DNA from: Ruthenibacterium avium
GTDB lineage: Bacteria; Bacillota; Clostridia; Oscillospirales; Ruminococcaceae
Assembly: GCA_019118905.1 (NCBI GenBank)
Contig: DWYA01000021.1
Coordinates: 1 to 18,702 of the forward strand
Direction of reading: 5' to 3'
Length of the DNA stretch: 18,702 nucleotides
A program made the translations under genes and the position numbers. Shown here one piece after another: positions 1-6,940 of this stretch. The notes beneath the pieces were generated by a model. That model was not told where the DNA came from. It saw only the letters and a program-made list of their open reading frames with translations, and did not search any database. Each line of letters begins with the position of its first letter. Positions within the stretch are counted from its first letter, which is position 1.

Positions 1-508
1 CGCCCTCTTCTATGCGGACGTCCCGCCCGTACGCCTCGTAGTCGATGTACCGCGACAGCGTACTTTCTTTTATATCTTCCAACAATCCCATTTCGTGTAT
101 ATAGTAGTAGCCAAGGTCATAGTCGTTTTCCACCTCTGTGTACATGAGAAAGCAATCTGTGTGATCAATGAGCGCAATCAGTTCTTCGATGCTTCCTGTG
201 CACTCACCTAATTCCAGCAGGGCTTCCAACACTTCAAACGCACAGCTTGATTCCGCTATTTTTTCCGCAAGAAGATTTAAGGCATACAGGCTTTCGTACT
301 CACCGAAACAATCTGTAAGCCCACAGATATCGGATTCATAGTCTGTGATAAAGATCTCTTCATACTGCACGCCATCAATGCCTATTTCCCGCAATACGTT
401 TCTTATCTTCTCCTGTGTCGCGGGGAACCTCAGCCATTGGCCGACAAGCTCCCCTTCGTTGTATTTTCCCAGATTTGTGACGTAAGCCGATATAATGTTT
501 TCGTACAT
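1..508 (-). CDS. ardA: ArdA-family antirestriction protein (C-terminus beyond window edge)
   Basis: Reading from the ATG at 508, the open frame runs off the left edge with 169 codons visible and no stop. The protein starts MYENIISAYVTNLGKYNEGE and continues with LVGQWLRFPAT, GIDGVQYEEIFITDYES, and a very acidic middle and C-terminal part (for example YTEVENDYDLGYYYIHEMG). These are hallmarks of ArdA, a DNA-mimic protein that blocks type I restriction enzymes and protects incoming conjugative DNA; known ArdA proteins are about 165-170 residues, so only a few residues should be missing. An AAAGGAGG ribosome site sits 9 nt before the ATG. It is divergent from the relaxase gene across a structured spacer, a normal arrangement in mobilizable elements. 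Family assignment is from recognised motifs. Confidence 0.9.
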   Translation of the reverse strand, partial: MYENIISAYVTNLGKYNEGELVGQWLRFPATQEKIRNVLREIGIDGVQYEEIFITDYESDICGLTDCFGEYESLYALNLLAEKIAESSCAFEVLEALLELGECTGSIEELIALIDHTDCFLMYTEVENDYDLGYYYIHEMGLLEDIKESTLSRYIDYEAYGRDVRIEEG

Positions 509-607
509 GTTGATGTACCTCCTTTCACATTTACTCCCGATATGTCCAACCGTCCACATTCGAGCAACGTTCAATAAGAGGCACTCAGGCAGCGTAATCT
601 GCATTTA

Positions 608-770
608 TTTGGCACAGAGGCAGCCTTGCCGTTTTGCACACGGATACAAAAGCCGCACAAGCTTCATGGTATCAAGGTGCTCTGCGTTCTGTGCCAAAGG
701 GGGTGTCAAGAGGGGCGTCGCCCCTTTTGCAAAATATAGCGAATGGAACGTAGTGGTCGCTGTATTTTGC
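608..770. other. Candidate origin of transfer (oriT) region
   Basis: This spacer between ardA and the relaxase gene is packed with inverted repeats. TTTGGCACAGA (608-618) pairs perfectly with TCTGTGCCAAA (688-698). AGGGGC-gtc-GCCCCT lies at 711-725. GCAAAATATAGCGA (729-742) pairs with TCGCTGTATTTTGC (757-770) with one G-T pair around a 14-nt loop containing GTAGTGG. MobV relaxases nick at a hairpin immediately upstream of their own gene, so place and structure fit an oriT. No nick site could be matched to a characterised one, so this is inference. The rest of 509-868 shows no convincing gene. Confidence 0.45.
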
Positions 771-868
771 TACAGCCATTTGCGCTGAGCAGTACCGCCA
801 CATATTTTTCAATTACTTTTTAAATTAGTGAAAAGCGCTTTATAGAACTTGTTTTCAATGGGTGCAAA

Positions 869-898
869 TTGGACAAAATATATAAAAAGTGATATAAT
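869..898 (+). promoter_or_regulatory. Sigma-A-type promoter of the relaxase gene
   Basis: TTGGAC at 869-874 and TATAAT at 893-898 are separated by 18 bp. The ATG of the relaxase frame lies 54 bp downstream of the -10 box. Confidence 0.65.
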
Positions 899-952
899 AA
901 GGACACGGGGGATTTCAAATATTACTATTAAAACGAAGGGTGGTGGAAAAAT

Positions 953-2260
953 ATGGGCTACTTGAGCTTTGACGCATCTGTGAAGATTCATCAGTCCGGA
1001 CGGTATGCAAGCACAAAAACCAGCAAGGCGGGGCACGGGGGCATCTACGGATATCTGCGCCATATCGACCGTGGCACAGCGCGAGAAAATGGCTGTGAAG
1101 TGCAGCACAGCAACGCTTCAATCAATCCTGCATACACATTGCAGAACGACTCGTACTACAAAGATAGCGGTTGAAGGTGGAAAAAAGCAACGCACCCCAA
1201 AGACTTGGCTTCTTCGGCTCAGCGGCGTATTCAATACGCCAAAAATCATGGGGCGCGTATTTCAGACAAAGGGAAAAACGACACAGTCGTTGCTCGTCCT
1301 CTTATTGTGCAGCTTGATTCGGAAACGATCAAAGCGCACGCGGACACTTGGGTGTGGGATATCATCGGGATTTTAGAGGAAATGTTCGGGCGTGAAAATA
1401 TCACGGGGTTTTCCGTGCACAGGGACGAAACGAACGTACATATGCACGTTCTGTTTGTTCCGTGCCATGAGCAGGCAAAAGAGGGCGGGAAAATTAAATG
1501 CGCCTTATCTCAAACGAAGTTTTTCACAAGCCCGAAACAACTCGCAGGGATGCACAAGCATATCCGAAAAAAGCTCATGGACAAGGGCTACGATATCCAA
1601 ATGGATAACAAACCGATTGAGCAGCAGCTGGCCGGTTATTATGACAAACAAGGCGTGTGGCATCAGCAGGGCTTGACGCCCGATCAACTCAAAGCAATCA
1701 CGGAAAGAAACCGTAAACTAGATGAAAAGGAGCGTGAAATTATGCTTTCGCAGAAGGATTTGAAAACCTTGGCCGACACCATGGACGATGTTCAGAAAAG
1801 GGCGTATGAAGCACAGACGAAACTCGAAAACAGCATGCGGGTCTTTGCGCGCCAGCAGATAGACTTCGAGAACGAAAAGGTTCATCTCCAAAGACAGCTG
1901 AAAGTTTTTGCTGAGGAAAAGCAGAAACTCAAAAAATTGAAAGAAGAAACGGACGGTATGCTGGAAAGAGTGCGCTCTGTTTCGAATGTTTGCAGAAAGA
2001 TTATCGAGGATGAGCATAATTTGAACGACAATTTTCTGGATTTCTTGGATCGCTGCGGAAGGCAGAATAACAGGGACTATCGTACATTCGTGATATCGCT
2101 CTATCGTGAGTTCGATAAGCAAGAGCGTGAGAAAAGAGCAAAGCACCGCAGCGAGTTCAACAGACTTATGGAACTTTACAATCGCAGCTTCACAGCAGAA
2201 AACATCGTCGAACCGTACAGAGAGGAGGAGAGTAAAGATGATGACTACTCTTTCTGCTAA
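953..2260 (+). pseudogene. MobV/Pre-type relaxase interrupted by an in-frame TGA
   Basis: One reading frame encodes a Mob/Pre mobilization relaxase of about 435 codons, but codon 74 (1172-1174) is TGA. Before it lies the N-terminal relaxase core, with GYLRHIDR (H37, R40; the HxxR motif) and HSNASINP. After it the same frame continues without shift through WKKATHPKDLASSAQRR, the metal-binding motif HRDETNVHMHVLFVP (H156, H163, H165) and a long charged coiled coil (from about residue 245) to TAA. In MobV proteins this enzyme nicks oriT and pilots the strand during conjugation. CGA or GGA to TGA by one base change would explain the break. The downstream part could restart at TTG 1205 but would lack motif I. 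A sequencing error is the main alternative. GGTGG precedes the ATG. Confidence 0.85.
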
Positions 2261-2270
2261 TTAAACCAAA

Positions 2271-2317
2271 AAAAGAGATACCTCCGTACTCGCATGTATG
2301 GAGGTATCTCTTTCTTT
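2271..2317 (+). terminator. Rho-independent terminator after the relaxase gene
   Basis: AAAGAGATACCTCC (2272-2285) pairs perfectly with GGAGGTATCTCTTT (2300-2313). The 14-nt loop can extend the stem by four more pairs. A T-rich tract follows. Confidence 0.8.
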
Positions 2318-2335
2318 GTGTGAAACTCAATGCTT

Positions 2336-2356
2336 TGTAGTAAAAGTGTAGTAAAA
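2336..2356 (+). repeat. Direct repeats TGTAGTAAAA x2, possible integrase arm sites
   Basis: TGTAGTAAAA occurs at 2336-2345 and again at 2347-2356, 11 bp apart, in the gene-free stretch between the relaxase terminator and the next chromosomal gene. Short direct repeats of this kind near element ends are typical binding sites for the arm-binding domain of tyrosine integrases. No integrase gene is in the window, so the role is inferred. In the rest of 2357-2540, CAAAGTG and CACTTTTTG form a weak inverted pair and nothing else stands out. Confidence 0.35.
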
Positions 2357-2550
2357 CCCAAACGCTTTCCCGCACAAAGTGGCTTAAATCCTTGATTTTA
2401 CGTCACTTTTTGCGAATGGCTTGATTTTTATAATAAAAATAAAAGTAACGTGCAATATTTTTTCGCTGTCATTCGTATTTTGTGTGCAGGTATACTTTCC
2501 TGCTGAAAAGGACATTCTAAACTTAGGAATGAATAAAGGAGAATATCAGA

Positions 2551-3231
2551 ATGAAAACAATGAAACAATGGTTCTTATTGGCAGTTACTGCCGTGCTGTG
2601 CGCTGCGATGGTAGCATGTGCAGACACGGGCGCTTCGTCCTCTGCGGCGGCTTCTTCTGCGCCGGCATCTTCTGCCCCCGCTTCTTCGGCAGTGTCGGAA
2701 AGCACTTCCGCTCCGGCTTCCTCCTCCTCCGAGGCGGCTTCTGAGAGCGGCGAGGCAGTGACGGCGGAAGACCCCTACACGGCTGCGATTGTGGCTTCTC
2801 GTGACCAAGAAACAAATGACTCTCTGCCGGTACTCGGTGCCAAAGCGGGCGAAAGCGCTGTGTACACCTATCTGCCCAGCAGCATGGAGAACGACCCCGA
2901 AGCCGCTGCTCAGATGGCCGATATGGTCATGCAAACGCTGACCTTGACCCCCGACCAGCTCCAGCAATATGCGTTCAGCATTTCGCTGATTAACGTCAAA
3001 GCGTATGGCGTGGGTGTGTTTATGCCGGCGGAAGGACAAACCGAGGCGGTCAAAGCGGCGCTGGAGGATTTTGTTGTAAACCAGCAAAAGTCCTTTGAAA
3101 ACTATCTGGCCGACCAGTATGAAATTGCAAAGCAGGCAAAGGTGGAGGTTCTGCCCACCGGCGAAGTCGTGCTTGTGATGTGTGAGAACAGCAGCGAAGC
3201 GTTCAGCACCATCGAAGCAGCACTGCAATAA
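2551..3231 (+). CDS. Lipoprotein with Ser/Ala linker and DUF4358-like domain
   Basis: This encodes a 226-residue secreted lipoprotein. Residues 1-23 form a signal peptide with a lipobox ending at Cys23 (MVAC). Residues 26-70 are a low-complexity Ser/Ala/Pro/Glu linker that would tether the domain away from the membrane. The rest is a compact domain with ADMVMQTLTLTPDQLQQYAF, an ISLINVKAYGVGVFMP strand region, and a helix-strand end. It resembles DUF4358 proteins, which are common in gut Clostridia and have no established function; the family call is from memory of the motif. AAAGGAG lies 9 nt before the ATG. The gene stands alone, with its own terminator. Confidence 0.75.
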   Translation: MKTMKQWFLLAVTAVLCAAMVACADTGASSSAAASSAPASSAPASSAVSESTSAPASSSSEAASESGEAVTAEDPYTAAIVASRDQETNDSLPVLGAKAGESAVYTYLPSSMENDPEAAAQMADMVMQTLTLTPDQLQQYAFSISLINVKAYGVGVFMPAEGQTEAVKAALEDFVVNQQKSFENYLADQYEIAKQAKVEVLPTGEVVLVMCENSSEAFSTIEAALQ

Positions 3232-3247
3232 TTTTCAAAGCGGAAAA

Positions 3248-3284
3248 CAGGCTTGTGCGATGAAAGGCACGAGCCTGGTTTTTT
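3248..3284 (+). terminator. Terminator of the lipoprotein gene
   Basis: CAGGCTTGTGC (3248-3258) pairs with GCACGAGCCTG (3267-3277) with one G-T pair and an 8-nt loop. Six T follow. Confidence 0.85.
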
Positions 3285-3335
3285 GCAATTTGTTAGCTTT
3301 GGGTAATATTTTATTTGACGCATATAGATGTTTAC

Positions 3336-3364
3336 TTGACGAAAATATGGAATAATGCTATAAT
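3336..3364 (+). promoter_or_regulatory. Sigma-A promoter of the DtxR-like regulator
   Basis: TTGACG (3336-3341) and a perfect TATAAT (3359-3364) are separated by 17 bp. The leader to the ATG at 3470 is about 100 nt and contains the palindrome at 3409-3426. Confidence 0.75.
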
Positions 3365-3408
3365 ATTTTTGAAAAATGCTGTAAAAACAGCTTTCTTTTT
3401 AGCCTTTC

Positions 3409-3426
3409 AGTTAGTTATTACTAACT
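3409..3426. promoter_or_regulatory. Palindrome AGTTAGT-TATT-ACTAACT, candidate operator
   Basis: Perfect 7-bp inverted repeats flank TATT, inside the transcribed leader of the DtxR-like gene about 45 bp downstream of its -10 box. Size and A/T-rich TTAG..CTAA symmetry resemble operators of DtxR/MntR-type repressors, so autoregulation by roadblock is plausible. The binding protein is inferred. Confidence 0.45.
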
Positions 3427-3469
3427 ATTTAAGAATCTACTGCAACAATGGGAGCCAAGGGGGAAATGT

Positions 3470-3859
3470 ATGGAAAGCAAAACCGCAATGGTGTTCACGC
3501 CCGCAAAGCTGCGCTATTTGCTGGTGCTGGCGCAGATTGCGCAGGAGAACGGCGGGCAGGTGCGCTGCATTGAAATTGCTGTGCGCATGGGAGTGGCGCG
3601 AGCCTCGGTAAGCCGAATGCTGAATACTTTTGTGAAAGAAGAACTGGTGCTTCAGGAAACGGCTCGGGGCAGTGTGCGCTTGACGGAAAAGGGATTAAAA
3701 GCCGCGGAACGTTATATGAACCGCTGCAAAACCTTGCGCGACGTGCTGGAAAAGCAGTTCACTCTTTCGGACTATGATGCGCAGGAATGTGCCTTGGCGT
3801 TGGTGTCCGGCGTTTCGGAAACAACCTTGCGTGCGCTTGAAAATTGCGCCGCTCATTGA
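3470..3859 (+). CDS. DtxR/MntR-like winged-helix transcriptional regulator
   Basis: This is a 129-residue protein. Residues 10-75 form a winged helix: a first helix (TPAKLRYLLVLAQIAQ), a recognition helix (ARASVSRMLNTFVKEELV) and a wing ending VRLTEKGLKAAE. The helical part after residue 80 follows the DtxR/MntR dimerization layout, but expected metal ligands look replaced: the usual His after the wing helix is Cys86, and the Glu-His pair of the later helix appears as hydrophobic residues after E106-C107. It may therefore bind metal differently or not at all. AAGGGGG lies ahead of the ATG. It has its own promoter, a palindrome in the leader, and converges on the sortase gene. A MarR-like reading is the alternative. 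Confidence 0.65.
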   Translation: MESKTAMVFTPAKLRYLLVLAQIAQENGGQVRCIEIAVRMGVARASVSRMLNTFVKEELVLQETARGSVRLTEKGLKAAERYMNRCKTLRDVLEKQFTLSDYDAQECALALVSGVSETTLRALENCAAH

Positions 3860-3929
3860 ACATAACACTTGTTTTGAGTTAAAAATAAAATCTGCTGCAC
3901 CGTTTTACCATTGAATAAAAGACAATATA

Positions 3930-3965
3930 AAAAAGCGCATGGAATGGAATTTCCATGCGCTTTTT
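3930..3965. terminator. Bidirectional terminator between regulator and sortase genes
   Basis: AAAAAGCGCATGGAA (3930-3944) pairs perfectly with TTCCATGCGCTTTTT (3951-3965), so it ends in a T-run on both strands between convergent genes. Confidence 0.9.
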
Positions 3966-3976
3966 GTGTGTCAAAT

Positions 3977-4672
3977 TTAGGCAGCGGCATCCTGCGTACC
4001 GTCGGAAATCTCAGGACCGCTGACAAATTCGCCATAGATAAAGTAGCGGTAGGGTGTCGGGCTGAGCTGTCCAAACGGATAGCAGGTGTACAAAATAATG
4101 TTTTCTTCTTCGCGTGTTAAGTCGTAAGCCGTTTCGTCGGTGGCTTCTGCGGGCTGCATATTGACAATTTCATAGTGATAGGTGCCATAGCGTGTTTCAA
4201 TTTGAATATCAGCGCCAATCTCTGCGCTTTCAAAATCGCGGAAGAATGTTCCGGTGTGCCCGGCCAGCAAAATGGTGCCGTTTTCGCCGGGAATATGTGC
4301 GCCAGTGTAAGTTCCGGCCCCTTTGCTCATTTGCGCTTCGGAATCGCCGTAATAAAGGTCGCAGTCAACGGCCGTGCCGGAGATCGTCAAGTGGCCATAG
4401 GCTTCGCCAACATAGGGTTTGCCGCCAAAGTCATCCAGAGAAATCACCTCGCGCACTTCGGGAACGGATTCCGACGAGCTGGGTACGGAGGAAGAAGAGG
4501 AAACCGGCACAGAGGAGGGAACAGACGAGGGCATAGAAACCGAGGAAATAGAAGAAGGCTCGTCCTTTTTCAAGGCGCTGCTGAAAATGAGCACCAGCAT
4601 CCCCACAATTGCAAGCGATAAAACAACGCAAAGCGCAATTAAAATTGCTTTCATACGCGGATGAGAGAGCAT
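3977..4672 (-). CDS. Class D-type sortase
   Basis: This is a 231-residue membrane-anchored transpeptidase. A short cytoplasmic start is followed by one transmembrane helix (about 8-32), a Ser/Pro/Val-rich spacer (39-72) and a sortase domain. Catalytic residues are visible: H139 in LLAGHTGTFF, C197 in LYTCYPFG and R209 in TPYRYF. The TCYPFG context and N-terminal anchor fit class D. Sortases cleave a C-terminal sorting signal and attach the protein to the cell wall; no LPxTG-like substrate gene is visible nearby, so this is probably an orphan enzyme acting on proteins encoded elsewhere. AAAGGA lies 9 nt before this ATG, favouring it over the Met at position 7. It is downstream of RNase Y but separated from it by a terminator. 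Confidence 0.9.
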   Translation of the reverse strand: MLSHPRMKAILIALCVVLSLAIVGMLVLIFSSALKKDEPSSISSVSMPSSVPSSVPVSSSSSVPSSSESVPEVREVISLDDFGGKPYVGEAYGHLTISGTAVDCDLYYGDSEAQMSKGAGTYTGAHIPGENGTILLAGHTGTFFRDFESAEIGADIQIETRYGTYHYEIVNMQPAEATDETAYDLTREEENIILYTCYPFGQLSPTPYRYFIYGEFVSGPEISDGTQDAAA

Positions 4673-4705
4673 ACAGTCAAATCCTTTCCAGTTGAGAATC
4701 GTGGG

Positions 4706-4738
4706 AAAAAAGCCCGATGCACCAAAGGAACATCGGGC
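4706..4738 (-). terminator. Terminator of the RNase Y gene
   Basis: On the minus strand GCCCGATG (4738-4731) pairs with CATCGGGC (4719-4712) and is followed by six T. Confidence 0.85.
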
Positions 4739-4744
4739 AAATGC

Positions 4745-6301
4745 TTATTTTGCATATTCAACGGCACGCGATTCACGAATGACATTGACTTTAATTTGGC
4801 CGGGATAATCCAGCTCATCCTCAATTTTCTGCGAAATGGCGTGTGCCAGTAAAATGAGGTGATCATCATCCACTGCGTCAGGACGCACCATGATGCGCAC
4901 TTCGCGGCCCGCCTGAATGGCAAAGCTGCTTTCCACGCCTTCAAAGCTTTTGGCAATCTCCTCAAGGCTTTCCAAACGCTTGATGTAGCTTTCCAGGTTT
5001 TCACGGCGTGCACCGGGACGGGCGGCGGAAATTGCGTCGGCGGCCATTACGATAAAGGCCAAAGGCGTTTTGGCTTCCACATCGCCGTGGTGTGCTTCAA
5101 TTGCATGGATAATGGCGGGGTTTTCTTTGTACTTTTTGGCAATTTCCACGCCGATGGAAATGTGGCTGCCCTCAATCTCGTGGTCGAGCGCTTTGCCGAT
5201 GTCATGCAGCAAACCGGCGCGTTTGGCTTGTGTTACATTCAGCCCCAGCTCGCCGGCCAAAATACCGGAGAGATACGCAACCTCCAAGCTGTGGTTGAGT
5301 ACGTTTTGGCCATAGCTGGTGCGGAAACGCAAGCGCCCCAGCAGCTTGACAATATCGGGATGCAGGCTGTGCAGGCCAACGTCCATCACTGCTTTTTCAC
5401 CCTCGCGCTTCATGGTCAATTCCAGTTCACGGCGGCACTTATCCACTGTTTCCTCGATACGGGCAGGGTGAATGCGGCCATCACTGATCAGTTTTTCCAG
5501 CGTCATGCGTGCAATTTCACGGCGCACGGGGTCAAAGCTGGAAAGCGTAATGGCTTCGGGGGTATCGTCAATAATCAAATCGACGCCTGTCGCCGTTTCC
5601 AAAGCGCGGATATTGCGCCCTTCACGGCCAATGATGCGGCCCTTCATTTCGTCACTCGGCAAAGCCACAACGGAGACGGTTGCCTCGCTGGAATGATCCG
5701 CGGCACAGCGGGCGATGGCCATGGTGATCAGCTCACGGGCCATGGTTTCGGCTTCGTCCTTTGTTTGAGCCTCATAGGCTGCAATATGCATGGCTTTCTC
5801 GTGGGAAAGCTGCTCGTCCAAACGGTTCAAAAGCAGCTGTTTGGCGTCCTCGCTGGAAAGCCCTGCAATGGTTTCCAGCTTTTCCAGCTGGCGCACGCGG
5901 ATTTGTTCCACTTCAGAAAGGCGTGCTTCCACCAGCTCGCTGCGCTGACGCAAATCATCCTCTTTTTGCTCAATCGCGGCGGTTTTGCGGTCAATCGCTT
6001 CCTCTTTTTGGTCCAGGCGGCGCTCTTGACGGGTCAGTTCGTTGCGGCGGTCTTTAATCTCTTTATCCGCTTCAGTTTTCATCTGAAGGGCGGCGTCCTT
6101 GGCCTCCACCAAGGCCTCCTTGCGCTTTTGCTGCGCGGTTTTCATTGCGTCGTTAACAAGGCGTTTCGCCTCCTCTTCGGCGCTGCCGATTTTTTGCTCA
6201 GCAGTTTTTTTGCGGTGCGAAACACCGGCAAAAAAACACACAACACCGGAAACAACGGCGCAAACCAGCACAGCAAGCACAGTAATCCACACAGACGGCA
6301 T
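4745..6301 (-). CDS. rny: Ribonuclease Y
   Basis: RNase Y is a membrane-bound endoribonuclease that starts mRNA decay in Firmicutes. The 518-residue product has the full architecture: a transmembrane segment (about 5-25), a long charged coiled coil (about 30-180), a KH RNA-binding domain with GRIIGREGRN at 221-230, and an HD phosphohydrolase domain with H366-D367 in LLHDIGK. Length matches the family (about 520). The frame stays open upstream to 6364, but the ATG at 6301 is preferred because AGGAG lies about 10 nt ahead and the protein then starts directly at the membrane segment. It has a consensus promoter about 170 nt upstream and is divergent from thrS. Confidence 0.97.
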   Translation of the reverse strand: MPSVWITVLAVLVCAVVSGVVCFFAGVSHRKKTAEQKIGSAEEEAKRLVNDAMKTAQQKRKEALVEAKDAALQMKTEADKEIKDRRNELTRQERRLDQKEEAIDRKTAAIEQKEDDLRQRSELVEARLSEVEQIRVRQLEKLETIAGLSSEDAKQLLLNRLDEQLSHEKAMHIAAYEAQTKDEAETMARELITMAIARCAADHSSEATVSVVALPSDEMKGRIIGREGRNIRALETATGVDLIIDDTPEAITLSSFDPVRREIARMTLEKLISDGRIHPARIEETVDKCRRELELTMKREGEKAVMDVGLHSLHPDIVKLLGRLRFRTSYGQNVLNHSLEVAYLSGILAGELGLNVTQAKRAGLLHDIGKALDHEIEGSHISIGVEIAKKYKENPAIIHAIEAHHGDVEAKTPLAFIVMAADAISAARPGARRENLESYIKRLESLEEIAKSFEGVESSFAIQAGREVRIMVRPDAVDDDHLILLAHAISQKIEDELDYPGQIKVNVIRESRAVEYAK

Positions 6302-6472
6302 GGAATCCTCAACTCCTGTTCGATTGCATATTATGAATAAAAGTAATATAGGGACAAGATGCACTTGTCGGCAAAAATATACATAATCGAAGAACCGTTA
6401 TTTATATTTCAAACAAAAAGGCACGCCGCAAGCAGCACGACCATGCCCGATATTACAGTATATCACACATCT

Positions 6473-6501
6473 ATTTTATAGCGCAGCGGGACGCTTGTCA
6501 A
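6473..6501 (-). promoter_or_regulatory. Promoter of the RNase Y gene
   Basis: On the minus strand TTGACA (6501-6496) and TAAAAT (6478-6473) are spaced 17 bp. The untranslated leader would be about 165 nt. Confidence 0.65.
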
Positions 6502-6588
6502 GGGTAAAGCATTCGGGAGTATTCCAGCTTTCCTGTTCAAAAGTCGAAAAAAACGCAATAAAGCATCAAATTTTTGCCATTGGAATGC

Positions 6589-6617
6589 TTGACTTTTCCC
6601 GTTTGAAAGCGTATATT
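6589..6617 (+). promoter_or_regulatory. Promoter of the thrS T-box transcript
   Basis: TTGACT (6589-6594) and TATATT (6612-6617) are spaced 17 bp, directly upstream of the T-box leader. Confidence 0.65.
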
Positions 6618-6623
6618 ATTAAA

Positions 6624-6882
6624 ATAAAACATCCCGAAAGCGTTGAAGCGGACGACCGGGCGTGAAGATTTTGTGCATCAGAGAGGGCTGCCTTGTGCTG
6701 AAAGCGGCCTTGCATCAGCTTTATGCCTTACCACCGCAGAGCGCAGGGGCGAACCCCTGCCGGGCACGGCCCGTTACAGCCGGCAAGAGTGATGGGTGCG
6801 TAAGGCACGCATAATTCGGGTGGAACCGTGGGCTGATTCATAGCTCATCCCGTTTAGGTATGAAAACGGGATGAGCTTTTTT
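6624..6882 (+). ncRNA. Threonine T-box riboswitch leader
   Basis: This leader senses uncharged tRNA-Thr and controls thrS by transcription antitermination. The conserved T-box sequence ATAATTCGGGTGGAACCGTG is at 6811-6830. Stem I is bracketed by GCGG near 6647 and CCGC near 6734, with the AGAGAGGG distal element near 6681 and GCTGAAAG after it. The likely specifier is ACC (Thr) at 6730-6732 in CTTACCACCG. The GGGTG of the T-box can pair with CATCCC in the terminator stem, giving the alternative antiterminator. The ACC choice is supported by the downstream gene; a second ACC follows at 6733. Confidence 0.92.
6842..6882 (+). terminator. T-box-controlled terminator
   Basis: AGCTCATCCCGTTT (6842-6855) pairs perfectly with AAACGGGATGAGCT (6864-6877) and is followed by T-rich sequence. 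This is the regulated terminator of the riboswitch. Confidence 0.92.
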
Positions 6883-6940
6883 CTTTCAGCGCAGCTGAGG
6901 GCAAAGGGCAAACAATATTTGCTTTTGGGAGGACACAGCA

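Noticed and set aside
495..788. A 97-codon open frame in the ardA-mob spacer
   Set aside because: It starts inside ardA and runs through the inverted repeats of the candidate oriT; no ribosome site and no protein-like pattern.
1172..1174. Recoding of TGA (selenocysteine or Trp) in the relaxase
   Set aside because: Other genes here end with TGA, no SECIS-like hairpin is evident just downstream, and relaxases are not selenoproteins.
4859..6340. A 493-codon open frame on the plus strand
   Set aside because: It is antisense to RNase Y, which has a complete domain set, and its translation is a compositional shadow without recognisable domains.
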